Source: Dorea_A amylophila (GTDB taxonomy: Bacteria > Bacillota > Clostridia > Lachnospirales > Lachnospiraceae). Taken from it: a DNA stretch of 64,000 nucleotides. A program made the translations under genes and the position numbers. This document shows positions 26,819 through 35,889 of the stretch, one piece after another. Each line of letters opens with the position of its first letter. Position 1 is the first letter of the stretch. The notes beneath the pieces are model-generated. The model did not search any database. It saw only the letters and a list, made by a program, of their open reading frames with translations, and was not told where the DNA came from. The stretch spans positions 18,747 through 82,746 of the forward strand of contig NZ_JAOQJW010000017.1 in assembly GCF_025567265.1 (NCBI RefSeq). The letters are read 5' to 3'.

Positions 26819-27748
26819 ATGACTTATGTAAAAACCAGATTGCAGCATTCCATCGACATTGATGCGATCATCACACTGCACTATTTTGAATATATGAAAA
26901 ATTTCGAATTCAAAGGCGAGTCACATAATTTTTGGGAATTTCTTTATGTCGACAAAGGAACCGTTGCAGTCCGTGCCGATGATACCTGGACAACTCTTTA
27001 TACCGGTGACATTATCTTTCACCAGCCAAATGAATTCCATGCCATTAAGTCCATCGGGAAAGATTCACCCAATCTGGTCGCCATGTCTTTCACTTCCAGT
27101 TCGCAGGCCATGTCTTTCTTCGTAAATAAAAGCTTTACACTCAGTATGGAAGAACGGGCCATGATCTCCAGAATCATCACGGAAGGCCGGCATACGCTTG
27201 CAACGCCTATGCACATTCCTTCGGTCGAACAGGTACAGTTAAAGGAACATGCACCTTTTGGCTCCCAGCAGATGATTCTCCTTTATCTTGAGATGTTTCT
27301 GATCACCCTGATCCGTGAACATCAGGAAGAGAGCGGCGCCTCTATACAGCATAAGTCTTCTCCCGAGAAAGAATCTGCAGAGCAGGAACGCCTCAGCGAA
27401 ATTCTGAAATACCTCGAATATCACATCTGCGAAAAGCTGACGGTAAAAGACATCTGCAATGAATTCTCCATGTCCCGTTCTGCCGTTCAGTTACTGTTTC
27501 ACGAACAACTGAACTGTGGTGTGATCGACTATTTCAACCAAATGAAGATTCAGCGTGCCAAAGACATTATCCGTGACGGTTCTATGAACCTTACCGAAAT
27601 TGCTTATTTTCTTTCTTACAGCTCACTGCCATATTTTTCCAAGCAGTTCCGTCTTGCAACCGGCATGTCACCTTCCGCTTATGCATCTTCCATAAAAGGA
27701 ATTACCGATGCTGTCTACGAGGCAGAAGAGCGAAACCGCGATCTATAA
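26819..27748 (+). CDS. AraC-family regulator with cupin sensor (AraC-1)
   Basis: Transcription regulator of 309 aa. The N-terminal cupin-like ligand domain (about 15-110) has HYFEYMKNFEFKGESHNFWEF, named here by position 20-40, and HQPNEFHAI. The C-terminal AraC/XylS double helix-turn-helix (about 195-297) ends FRLATGMSPSAYA. GGAGGG precedes the ATG. It is divergent from the GH129-like operon and is its probable activator. It is related to AraC-2 and AraC-3 in this window but is the most different of the three. Confidence 0.93.
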   Translation: MTYVKTRLQHSIDIDAIITLHYFEYMKNFEFKGESHNFWEFLYVDKGTVAVRADDTWTTLYTGDIIFHQPNEFHAIKSIGKDSPNLVAMSFTSSSQAMSFFVNKSFTLSMEERAMISRIITEGRHTLATPMHIPSVEQVQLKEHAPFGSQQMILLYLEMFLITLIREHQEESGASIQHKSSPEKESAEQERLSEILKYLEYHICEKLTVKDICNEFSMSRSAVQLLFHEQLNCGVIDYFNQMKIQRAKDIIRDGSMNLTEIAYFLSYSSLPYFSKQFRLATGMSPSAYASSIKGITDAVYEAEERNRDL

Positions 27749-27756
27749 TCACTCAT

Positions 27757-27810
27757 AAAAAAATGGCGCAACAAGGCTTATTCATTACACCCCGTTGTGC
27801 CATTTTTTAT
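27757..27810. terminator. bidirectional terminator
   Basis: A stem of about 13 bp with G-T pairs (27763-27776 with 27791-27803) is flanked by seven A on one side and TTTTTT on the other. It separates the convergent AraC-1 and aminopeptidase genes. Confidence 0.8.
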
Positions 27811-27838
27811 TATTTCATTTTTATTTTCAGTCTGTTGT

Positions 27839-29239
27839 CTAAAACTCTGCCTTTAAAAATGCTTCATAGCATCTTACTGCTTCATATATGTCTGCCTTGC
27901 TCGTCGTCTCCCACGGTGCATGCATTCCAAGGACTGCCACACCGCTATCGATAACTTCCATGCCGTACACACTCATCAGATAAGCGATCGTTCCTCCGCC
28001 GCCTACATCAACACGGCCAAGTTCTGCTGTCTGGAAATGCACCTTTGCATCTTCCATGATCTTTCTTAACTGAGCCACGTATTCCGGATTGGCATCATTG
28101 GAACCGCTCTTTCCTCCCGAACCTGTATACTTGTTAAATACCGGCCCACATGCAAGAAAGGCCGCATTCTTTTTCTCATATACATCCTCATACATCGGAT
28201 CAAATCCCGCACTTACATCAGATGAGAGCATCTTGGAATTTGCCAGCGTCCTTCTGAGAACAATGTCATTATATTCAATCCCTTCATTCAAAAGAATGTA
28301 TTCCGCAACTGCATTTTCGAAAAACCTGGATGTCATACCACTCGCACCCGTACTTCCAATCTCTTCCTTGTCAACCAACAGACAGCAGGCAGTTCTCGTA
28401 ACCTCTTCTGCTTCCAGTATTGCAAACAACGAAGTGAATGCACACACTCTGTCATCCTGTCCATATGCCAGAATCATACTGTTATCCAGTCCACACTCTC
28501 TGGCTTTTCCTGCCGGCACAATCTCTAATTCTGCCGAGAGGAAATCTTCCTCTTCAATATCATATTTTTCTTTCAGAAGATTCCTGATTCTCCGTGTCAC
28601 CGCATCCTCTTCTCCGTCCTCCGGACGGTTGCCGATCAAAAGATCCATCTGTTCCCCATCGATGAAATCTTTTGCCAGCTTTTCTCTCTGCTTTGCTCCT
28701 AGATGCGGAAGAAGATCATTGATCACAAGCACCGGGTCTGTCTCTTTTTCCCCCACACAGACCTCTACTTTTTCCCCATCTTTCTTAATCACTACACCAT
28801 GAAGCGCAAGCGGAATCGAAAGCCACTGGTATTTTTTAACGCCACCGTAATAATGCGTATCAAGAAAAGCCAGTCCTTCATTCTCGTATAACGGGTTCTG
28901 TTTGACATCAATTCTCGGTGAATCAATATGTGCACCAAGAATATTCATCCCCTCTTCAACCGGCGCAGTTCCTGCATGAAAAAGTACAATGGCTTTCCCC
29001 ATATAATCCATATATACTTTATCTCCGGTGCGAATCTTCTTTCCTGCCTTGATCAGCTGTTTCATATCTTCATATCCCTGAGCTCTGGCAAGTTCAATGG
29101 TCTTCTGTACGCACTCCCGTTCTGTTTTTCCTTCATCCAGACATGTACGATATAACGCATTGGTTTTTTCCAACTTCTCCAGCTGTGTCTCGCTATATGT
29201 CTGCCATAAATTTTTACGTTTCATAACTTCTGATCTCAC
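27839..29239 (-). CDS. M18-family aminopeptidase
   Basis: Cytosolic zinc aminopeptidase, 466 aa. The GTG at 29239 has AAGGAG six bases upstream; an in-frame ATG lies at 29224. Metal-binding segments of the M18 fold are visible: GAHIDSPRIDV, a central LVDKEEIGSTG with the catalytic Glu, FDPMYE, and the C-terminal GMHAPWETTSKAD. M18 enzymes remove N-terminal acidic or neutral residues from peptides. It has no operon partner. In this setting it could trim peptides left after intracellular deglycosylation of glycopeptides, which is an inference. Confidence 0.92.
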   Translation of the reverse strand: MRSEVMKRKNLWQTYSETQLEKLEKTNALYRTCLDEGKTERECVQKTIELARAQGYEDMKQLIKAGKKIRTGDKVYMDYMGKAIVLFHAGTAPVEEGMNILGAHIDSPRIDVKQNPLYENEGLAFLDTHYYGGVKKYQWLSIPLALHGVVIKKDGEKVEVCVGEKETDPVLVINDLLPHLGAKQREKLAKDFIDGEQMDLLIGNRPEDGEEDAVTRRIRNLLKEKYDIEEEDFLSAELEIVPAGKARECGLDNSMILAYGQDDRVCAFTSLFAILEAEEVTRTACCLLVDKEEIGSTGASGMTSRFFENAVAEYILLNEGIEYNDIVLRRTLANSKMLSSDVSAGFDPMYEDVYEKKNAAFLACGPVFNKYTGSGGKSGSNDANPEYVAQLRKIMEDAKVHFQTAELGRVDVGGGGTIAYLMSVYGMEVIDSGVAVLGMHAPWETTSKADIYEAVRCYEAFLKAEF

Positions 29240-29313
29240 CTCTTTCTCCTTTTATTTAAACTGTATTATAAACCATGTCTTTTAAAATTGTATTATATTT
29301 TTGTCCATTGAAA

Positions 29314-29339
29314 TTGTAGAATCGTCCAATATTCTACAA
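29314..29339. repeat. inverted repeat, operator-like
   Basis: A 9-bp perfect inverted repeat TTGTAGAAT / ATTCTACAA has an 8-nt spacer. It lies between the aminopeptidase and AraC-2 and overlaps one of two GTCCA direct repeats (29303 and 29324, 21 bp apart). Confidence 0.5.
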
Positions 29340-29366
29340 AAAATTCTCTTTTTAACCATATTCCCT

Positions 29367-29395
29367 TTGCTTTTTATTTTTCTGTGCTGTATGAT
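29367..29395 (+). promoter_or_regulatory. AraC-2 promoter
   Basis: TTGCTT (29367-29372), a 17-bp spacer and TATGAT (29390-29395) lie 27 bp before the ATG. Confidence 0.6.
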
Positions 29396-29422
29396 GTGGG
29401 ATAAAAAAGGGGGCACTCTATC

Positions 29423-30340
29423 ATGGAATATTCTGGTGTTAAGTTACATAATTCTATTACTGTCGGAAAGATATTCAGTATTCATTATTTTGAATATATG
29501 AATAACTTTAAATTCTCTGGTGAAGCTCATAATTTTTGGGAATTTGTATATATTGATAAAGGCGAAGCCGGTATAACTCACAATAAATCTTATACAGTAC
29601 TACACAAAGGGGAACTTTTCTTTCATAAACCCAATGAATTTCACAGTGTCCGGGCAACAGGCACGATTGCACCCAATCTTATTGTTATATCTTTTGAGTG
29701 CAATGACAAGGCAATGAATTTTTTCAACAATCGTCGTATGAAAATTGATGAAACTGCACAAACATTGCTCGCCAATATTATCATCGAAGCAAAACGTTGT
29801 TTTAACTGTCGTCTAGACGATCCTTATCTTCAAAATATGCCTTTAAAAGACACAGACATTTTTGGTTCACAACAAATGATTCGATTATATTTGGAACATT
29901 TTTTGATTCATTTAATCCGATGTTACTCTCAATCTTTCCTGCAACACAAAAAGCTTTCAGAAGCAAAGCTTCCGAAAGCTACAAAAACAAATAATGACAC
30001 TGAAACATTCAATAAAATCATTGATTATCTCAACCGGCACATAACATCACATGTAACTATTGACTTGATTTGCAAAGACAATCTAATTGGTCGTTCCCAA
30101 TTACAGAAATTATTCAAGGAACAATGCAATCGGGGTATTATCGAATATTTTTCAATATTGAAAATCGAAGTTGCCAAAGAACTGATCCGAACCAATCACA
30201 TGAATTTTACACAGATTTCTGCACATCTTGGTTACACCTCTATTCATTATTTTTCCAGGCAATTCAAAAAAATTGTCGGAATGACACCTTCTGAATACGC
30301 TTCTTCTGTCAAAGCAATAGCAGAAGGAAACGCAAACTAA
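29423..30340 (+). CDS. AraC-family regulator with cupin sensor (AraC-2, orphan)
   Basis: Regulator of 305 aa with the same layout as AraC-3 and roughly 70% identity to it by eye, including HNFWEF, FHKPNEF, LDDPYLQNMPLKD and GSQQMIRLYLEHF. The C-terminal AraC helix-turn-helix ends MTPSEYASSVK. AAAGGGGG precedes the ATG. Unlike AraC-1 and AraC-3 it is not divergent from a transporter operon; its upstream neighbour is the aminopeptidase. Codon use is clearly more AT-rich than in AraC-3, which suggests a separate history or relaxed selection. Confidence 0.92.
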   Translation: MEYSGVKLHNSITVGKIFSIHYFEYMNNFKFSGEAHNFWEFVYIDKGEAGITHNKSYTVLHKGELFFHKPNEFHSVRATGTIAPNLIVISFECNDKAMNFFNNRRMKIDETAQTLLANIIIEAKRCFNCRLDDPYLQNMPLKDTDIFGSQQMIRLYLEHFLIHLIRCYSQSFLQHKKLSEAKLPKATKTNNDTETFNKIIDYLNRHITSHVTIDLICKDNLIGRSQLQKLFKEQCNRGIIEYFSILKIEVAKELIRTNHMNFTQISAHLGYTSIHYFSRQFKKIVGMTPSEYASSVKAIAEGNAN

Positions 30341-30360
30341 TCGTCTTCTATGACTGTTAT

Positions 30361-32304
30361 TTAATTTGCATGAAATTCATAGCGGAAAGGAAGTATCTGC
30401 TTTCCCCCATACAATTCATGATTCAGGATCTCCCAGAGATCCTGGATACTGTCTTCTCCTTCTCTTACATCATCAACCACAATTCCTTCTTCACTGTTCA
30501 GCAATTTATCCGCTTCTTCAAGCCTTCCTGTCTTCACAAGCCCCAGTGCATAATAATATTGCACCCGCCCGATGGATTTCATATCTTCATCCATAACAGC
30601 ATACTGCTGTAAAATTGCCCTATATGCTTCGCATTGACTCAGAATTTTAAGTCCTTCTTTCTGATATGACAGACAGTGTCTCTTAAGTTCCATTCCTCTT
30701 TGTGCATACAATGCCGCAAGATTTTTATTTCCTTCATGAATACTTAAACATGCCAGTCCATGCAGCGCCCATGCGTTCTCCTGAAGTTTCAACGATGTTT
30801 CATACATTTCTTTCGCAATTTTATCATTTCCTTTTCGGAATTCAAGAATCCCAAGATGATAATATGCATACCAGTTTTCATAATTCGGTGCTAGTGGTTT
30901 CAGCGTCGTCTTTTTCAGATAAGCCAGAAATTCTTCTCCATTCCAGAATGCATCCGGTTCTGTCTCTGGGTCCGGACAATGAAGCTCTCCTGTCTCAAAA
31001 AAATGTTCCCACTTTTCCATACTTTCCGTTTTCTTTACAAATTTCAAATGACCCGTTCTTGCGTACTCTTTGCGAAATGCACCATAACCACTTCCCGGAG
31101 TAATCAGTTCTGCCTCTGTTAATGCCATCTTTTTTGTTTTCTTCAATTCTTCTTCCAGTTTCCCGATCAGCTGAGTTTTTTGCAGATAGTCTGTTATGTA
31201 TCTTTTTCTTTCTTCAAATGATTTATCATATATCTCTGCAGTCAGTTCTTCTGAATATGCCGGTCCGTAACATTCCATCCATTCCCACGCAGTGTGTGGT
31301 GCCATCGGAATACATCCATACTGTGTCTTTCCAAGTCCCGCCTGAATTTCTACATAGCGCCCTGCATCTTTTGTCAAAAACTCCTGCCAGTGATCAGATG
31401 CTGCATTACTTCCCCATGAAAACAGTTTTCTTCCTTTCAGTCTTCCTGTCGAAAACTGTAAAAGCCCTTTTCCGTTTTTATCTACATTTACAATATATTT
31501 CGGCTCGTTTTCCGGGATATTAAAGAAATAATCAATACTCCGTGGAATTTTCTGATAATCCGAAACATCCACACCATCCACTTCTGGCAAAGATACTTTA
31601 CGACATTCAACACCTGTTCCTGCATATGCTTCTGATGCAGGAACTGTTATATGTCCCTGTTCATACTCCGGAACCGCCATATTGCTCCACCAATACATCG
31701 GAATCACTTCCGTACTTTCATTCACTATTCTCATTCTACATTTCAAATATGAACAATCATCATCCAGCCAAAAATCCATCTGCCATGTTACCCCTCTGAT
31801 TCTTTCATACTCATACATTCTCAGTACCGGTTCTCCTTCATCGGTATGTGTCTCTGCAACATATAATGGCTCTGTCGTATACGGCTGATGTCCTATAATG
31901 CCAAGATTCCATTCCACGCCTCCCGAAAACCAGGCATTTCGTACCGCCAGGTTACTGAACTGTAATACGTCATTCGTATAAAGCAGATTCCTGTTTTCAT
32001 TTTTATCCCAAAGTTCCCATAATCTTCCACCATAATCTGGAAGAAATACTGCCTTGAGCTGATTATTTTCCAATACTGCCGTACGAATTTGCTTTTCTTT
32101 CAATTGCCTTTTGTAATTATTTCTCTGACGGTATGGATAAGAATCCGCTACTTTCCCATATCCTTCATAAATTTCATCTGTTTCATCCAAATAGAACTTT
32201 AACGAATTCTGCAGAATCCGTTCTCCAAGAAGATCTGGTACACATGACTCTTCTCCCAAATCTGCTGCAAGCATATTTTTCCATTCAAATCTTAATTCTG
32301 ACAT
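30361..32304 (-). CDS. DUF5107 / TPR protein (aldose-epimerase-like fold)
   Basis: Cytoplasmic protein of 647 aa. The N-terminal two thirds (about 60-370) match the DUF5107 type, with a galactose-mutarotase-like beta-sandwich and landmarks AVFLPDYGGRLWELWDK, GGVEWNLG and APHTAWEWMECYGP. The C-terminal region (about 480-620) holds TPR-like helical repeats such as YAYYHLGILEFRKGN and YYALGLVKTGRLEEA. No signal peptide. It is the last gene of ABC locus 3, 151 bp after the permease with a hairpin between them. It probably processes the imported sugar, as an epimerase or glycosidase-like enzyme. No activity is known to me. Confidence 0.85.
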   Translation of the reverse strand: MSELRFEWKNMLAADLGEESCVPDLLGERILQNSLKFYLDETDEIYEGYGKVADSYPYRQRNNYKRQLKEKQIRTAVLENNQLKAVFLPDYGGRLWELWDKNENRNLLYTNDVLQFSNLAVRNAWFSGGVEWNLGIIGHQPYTTEPLYVAETHTDEGEPVLRMYEYERIRGVTWQMDFWLDDDCSYLKCRMRIVNESTEVIPMYWWSNMAVPEYEQGHITVPASEAYAGTGVECRKVSLPEVDGVDVSDYQKIPRSIDYFFNIPENEPKYIVNVDKNGKGLLQFSTGRLKGRKLFSWGSNAASDHWQEFLTKDAGRYVEIQAGLGKTQYGCIPMAPHTAWEWMECYGPAYSEELTAEIYDKSFEERKRYITDYLQKTQLIGKLEEELKKTKKMALTEAELITPGSGYGAFRKEYARTGHLKFVKKTESMEKWEHFFETGELHCPDPETEPDAFWNGEEFLAYLKKTTLKPLAPNYENWYAYYHLGILEFRKGNDKIAKEMYETSLKLQENAWALHGLACLSIHEGNKNLAALYAQRGMELKRHCLSYQKEGLKILSQCEAYRAILQQYAVMDEDMKSIGRVQYYYALGLVKTGRLEEADKLLNSEEGIVVDDVREGEDSIQDLWEILNHELYGGKQILPFRYEFHAN

Positions 32305-32399
32305 AATTTTTCCTTTCTTCGCTTCAAATAAAATCCACAGGACTTGCCAGTGGCAGTTTCTCCCGTATGCTTTAATATAAAAATGAAGCTGTCAACCAT
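32292..32399 (-). CDS. candidate 35-aa leader peptide
   Basis: An ATG at 32399 with a perfect AAGGAGG four bases upstream opens a 35-codon frame (MVDSFIFILK, basic C terminus). It runs past the DUF5107 start and stops at 32292-32294, so the two frames overlap. The ribosome site sits in the loop of a hairpin (32384-32430). It may be a translated coupling leader or chance. Confidence 0.25.
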   Translation of the reverse strand: MVDSFIFILKHTGETATGKSCGFYLKRRKEKLCQN

Positions 32400-32430
32400 G
32401 ACTACCTCCTTACATGGTATAACAGCTTCA
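32384..32430 (-). other. hairpin between permease and DUF5107 gene
   Basis: A 9-bp perfect outer stem (32384-32392 with 32422-32430) and a 6-bp inner stem (32395-32400 with 32413-32418) enclose a 12-nt loop containing AAGGAGG (minus strand). On the minus strand it is followed by TTTTTATATTA. It may act as an attenuating terminator that lowers downstream expression, or as a translational switch. Confidence 0.6.
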
Positions 32431-32455
32431 CCACCTTTCTACTACAAGGTTCTCT

Positions 32456-33334
32456 CTATCCCTTGATTCCTCCCGTTACTCCACCTATAATCTTCTCTGA
32501 TAAGAAGAGATACAGAATAAAGGTCGGCAGGAATACAATAACAACTGCTGCAAACATTCCTGCCCAGTTGCCTGTATACTGCATAGACTGGAGCATTCCG
32601 TACAGTCCAACCGCTACCGGCCGTAATGTATCGTTGTTTGCAAAGATCAATGACAGGAAATATTCATTCCAGATATTGATAAAATTGAAAATCGTAACTG
32701 TGACGATTCCCGACTGAGCCATCGGGAACATAATCTTCCAGAATGTCTTCGTTGGAGGGCAGCCATCAATTGCAGCAGCCTCTTCATATGTTCGAGACAG
32801 GTTCGAGAAGAATGTCAGCAGAAAAATTGTTGTATATGGAATGTTGATTCCAATATACAGAAAGATCAATGTTACTTTGCTAGCAAATACACTGTTCAAG
32901 ATTCCAAGATTGGCAACGATACTAAACAGCGGAAGCACAATCATGGTAATCGGAATTCCCATTGCCGATACAAAACTTGTCTGAATGATTTTATTTCCCA
33001 AAAATGTGAATCTCGCCAGTACATATGCTGCCGGCGCACAGATCAGGATCAGCAGGAAACATGATATCAGGGAATATAACATTGAGTTCATAAAGAACGT
33101 TGCCACACCACCAGATCCCCATGCCTGTATATAATTTTCAAAATGTAGTCCTGTAGGGAACTTTAATGCTTTTCCTGCGAAAATATCAGTTGTTGTCGAA
33201 AGACTCGCTGCAAGAATCCAGCCAAGCAGCATAAATGTGAAGATAACCCACAAGATGATCACGATATATCCAGGAGCCAGTTTCATTTCTTTTTTCCAGT
33301 TGATTTTCTGTCTTACTTTCTTTTCTTTTTCCAT
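32456..33334 (-). CDS. CUT1 ABC sugar permease (MalG type), locus 3
   Basis: Inner-membrane permease, 292 aa, six helices. The EAA loop is EEAAAIDGCPPTKTF (about 197-211) and the C terminus is GGVTGGIKG. AAAGGAGGAG precedes the ATG. It lies 15 bp after its partner permease. Confidence 0.95.
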   Translation of the reverse strand: MEKEKKVRQKINWKKEMKLAPGYIVIILWVIFTFMLLGWILAASLSTTTDIFAGKALKFPTGLHFENYIQAWGSGGVATFFMNSMLYSLISCFLLILICAPAAYVLARFTFLGNKIIQTSFVSAMGIPITMIVLPLFSIVANLGILNSVFASKVTLIFLYIGINIPYTTIFLLTFFSNLSRTYEEAAAIDGCPPTKTFWKIMFPMAQSGIVTVTIFNFINIWNEYFLSLIFANNDTLRPVAVGLYGMLQSMQYTGNWAGMFAAVVIVFLPTFILYLFLSEKIIGGVTGGIKG

Positions 33335-33349
33335 AACTGCTCCTCCTTT

Positions 33350-34255
33350 CTAAAATTCAAGATCATCATCTTTGATCAATTTGTTACAGATTGAGAATAC
33401 GATCACTACACATACGCACAGAATGATACCGATTGCAGCTCCATATCCTGCATTTCTCTCTGTCACCGCATTACCTGCGCCAAATGTATGCATATACATA
33501 TACTGTACCGGTACGATTGTTGCCTTATCTGCCGTAACCGTTGAGAACAATTGCGACCATACAAAGAATGCCGCTGTACTTACTGTCCACATTGTAATAT
33601 TTGTTTTAAATACACCTTTTAAAAGAGGCATTGTCATATAGCGGAACTGCTGCGGTTTATTCGCACCGTCAATTGTTGCCGCCTCAAAAAGATCCGGGCT
33701 GATTCTTTCGATTCCACTCATCCAGATCAACATATGATATCCTATCATTCCGAAGCAGTATGCAAAAAGCAATGCCCAGAACTTGTGATCGGAATCCAGC
33801 CATGGAGTTTTCGCAAGTTTATGTAATCCAAGCGAATCTAAAACGCCCTTTAAAAGTCCAAACTTAGAACTATATACATACTGCAGCCACATAGTTGCAA
33901 GCGCTACCGCACTTACGATATTCGGAAGATAGATGATTGCACGGAAGAATTTCTTCCCGCGTATTCCACTTGTCAGGATTACTCCGAATAACAGGGACAC
34001 CGATAATACGATGATTCCACCCAGTGCCCAGATTTTCAAAATGTTCATCATTGCTGTTTTAAAGATCGCTGTCGTAAACAACTTCTGGTAGTTGCCCAAT
34101 CCAACAAATGTCCACCATTCCATTGTATCCGTTACTGACTCGATCTTATACATACTCATCATAATGGTTCTGATAATCGGATACAGGAATACTATGAGGA
34201 AGATGATTACTGCCGGGGCAAGAAACCCAACGATCATTTTTTTATTCTTCTTCAC
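33350..34255 (-). CDS. CUT1 ABC sugar permease (MalF type), locus 3
   Basis: Inner-membrane permease, 301 aa. I start at the GTG at 34255 (VKKNKKMIVG) because AAAGGAGG lies 7 bp upstream; an upstream in-frame ATG at 34321 would add 22 residues with no ribosome site. Six helices, with EAA loop FEAATIDGANKPQQF. It lies 96 bp after the binding-protein gene. Confidence 0.93.
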   Translation of the reverse strand: MKKNKKMIVGFLAPAVIIFLIVFLYPIIRTIMMSMYKIESVTDTMEWWTFVGLGNYQKLFTTAIFKTAMMNILKIWALGGIIVLSVSLLFGVILTSGIRGKKFFRAIIYLPNIVSAVALATMWLQYVYSSKFGLLKGVLDSLGLHKLAKTPWLDSDHKFWALLFAYCFGMIGYHMLIWMSGIERISPDLFEAATIDGANKPQQFRYMTMPLLKGVFKTNITMWTVSTAAFFVWSQLFSTVTADKATIVPVQYMYMHTFGAGNAVTERNAGYGAAIGIILCVCVVIVFSICNKLIKDDDLEF

Positions 34256-34351
34256 GTATATGCCTCCTTTTACTAAAATATGGTGGCCGCGTAGTAACCG
34301 CCCTGCCACCATATTGATCACTATCTAGTCTCTTTTCTTTACTGTCTGATT

Positions 34352-35659
34352 TTACTTTCCTGCTGCTTCTTTCATTGCTTTGATGAATCCTGCTGCGTCC
34401 AGTTTGCCTGAAGCAAGTTTCTGTGTATTTTCCTGAAGCACAGGTGTGATATCATTGTTGCTTTCTACGCCTGCTGCCCAGTCATAGAAAGTTGTTGTTG
34501 CATCGAATGCTTCTTTTACTCCTGCGAGTTCTGTCGGCCATGCATCTGAATTGGCTTTGTCAGTTGGGATACAAAGAGCATCTTCTGTCATCTTCTTATC
34601 GTACTCACCTGTTGTAATGTACTCGATAAGCTGGAATGCTTCGTCTGCCATCTTAGAATCCTTGTTAATTGCAAGTACCTGGTTTGCAATGTTGTTAGCT
34701 GTATTATCATCTTTTCCGTCCGGAACTGATGGGTAGTTGAAGTAACCCCATTCAAGATCATCTGCTACAGAATCTTTTGCTTCATTCGGAAGCCATGATC
34801 CGCAGATAACAATTGCTGCATCACCAGGAGCGAATTCCTGATTCTGTCCTGCCGGATATTTGTTTGTTGCGATATTTTTTGAGAAATAACCTTTCTTAGC
34901 GAAATCAGCAAAACTTTCTGCTGCTGCTTTAACTTTTTCATCATCCCATGTTACAGATTCGCCATTATATTCTTCTCCTGTTACCAGAGCTTTTACTCCA
35001 TCCTGTCCGATATATCTTGCAAGATGATATCCAATGAATGATGTCAGATAAGCATCATCTGCTGTAATTGGTGTAATTCCTGCTTCTTTTAATTTTGCAC
35101 AAGCTGCATCTAATTCTTCCCATGTAGTTGGTACGGATTCGATTCCTGCTTTTGTAAATAATGTCTTATTGTAGAAGAAACCAAAGATAGATGGCTGATA
35201 TGGAATGCTGTGTAATGTATCATCTCCATCATGTGTCTGACCATATGCATTACGTGCAATCTTGAACAATGTCTCGTTACCGTGCTCAGATTCATAATCC
35301 TTAGCCATATCTTCCAGATCTAATAAGTATTTTCCCCAACTTCCGTTTACACGGTTAACATCTTCATCAAACAAATCAATCTGCTGTTTTGCGCTCAAAG
35401 CCGGCTCCAGTCCCTCTCTCTGTCCGGTACGTCCCTTGAACTGTACATCAACCTTAACACCAGTATCTTTTTCATACTTACTGATAGCTTCCTTGATAAC
35501 CTTTGCCTGTGGTTCATCCTCACTCCACATAGCCCAGTATACAAGTTTGTCCCCACCTTTGCTGCTTCCACTGTCTGAACCTGATTTGCTTCCGCATCCT
35601 ACAACCAGTGAAGCTGCCATTGCCACGCACAGAAGTGCGCTCACAATTTTCTTTTTCAT
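34352..35659 (-). CDS. sugar ABC transporter substrate-binding lipoprotein, locus 3
   Basis: Binding lipoprotein, 435 aa. The signal peptide ends with lipobox Cys22 (LVVGCG), then a Ser/Gly-rich linker and a MalE-like fold with GDAAIVICGSWLPNE and AFQLIEYITTGEYDKK. AGGAGG precedes the ATG. First gene of ABC locus 3, divergent from AraC-3. Ligand unknown. Confidence 0.94.
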   Translation of the reverse strand: MKKKIVSALLCVAMAASLVVGCGSKSGSDSGSSKGGDKLVYWAMWSEDEPQAKVIKEAISKYEKDTGVKVDVQFKGRTGQREGLEPALSAKQQIDLFDEDVNRVNGSWGKYLLDLEDMAKDYESEHGNETLFKIARNAYGQTHDGDDTLHSIPYQPSIFGFFYNKTLFTKAGIESVPTTWEELDAACAKLKEAGITPITADDAYLTSFIGYHLARYIGQDGVKALVTGEEYNGESVTWDDEKVKAAAESFADFAKKGYFSKNIATNKYPAGQNQEFAPGDAAIVICGSWLPNEAKDSVADDLEWGYFNYPSVPDGKDDNTANNIANQVLAINKDSKMADEAFQLIEYITTGEYDKKMTEDALCIPTDKANSDAWPTELAGVKEAFDATTTFYDWAAGVESNNDITPVLQENTQKLASGKLDAAGFIKAMKEAAGK

Positions 35660-35710
35660 AACACGTTTCCTCCTATTTCGTATCGTTTGTTGTTAAATCT
35701 ATTCTAATAC

Positions 35711-35755
35711 AAATTTGCACAAAAATCTTTGTCTTATAGAACTCTAAATTTGCAC
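35711..35755. repeat. direct repeats, candidate AraC-3 sites
   Basis: The 10-mer AAATTTGCAC occurs at 35711-35720 and again at 35746-35755, 35 bp apart, just upstream of the locus 3 binding-protein gene. No strong -35/-10 pair is present on the minus strand, which fits activator control. Confidence 0.55.
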
Positions 35756-35889
35756 TATCTGCATTAGTTATTTGATTTTTGAACAAATTTATTGTATCAT
35801 ATTGTATAGATTTTACAAAGTATTATTTTCACAGACTTGCTTTTATTTACAAAACATATTGTAAAACATACACGCAAAGGAGAATAAGC

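Noticed and set aside
28089..28802. 237-codon open frame opposite the M18 aminopeptidase
   Set aside because: It is antisense to a clear gene with conserved metal motifs, has Ser/Leu-rich composition and no ribosome site.
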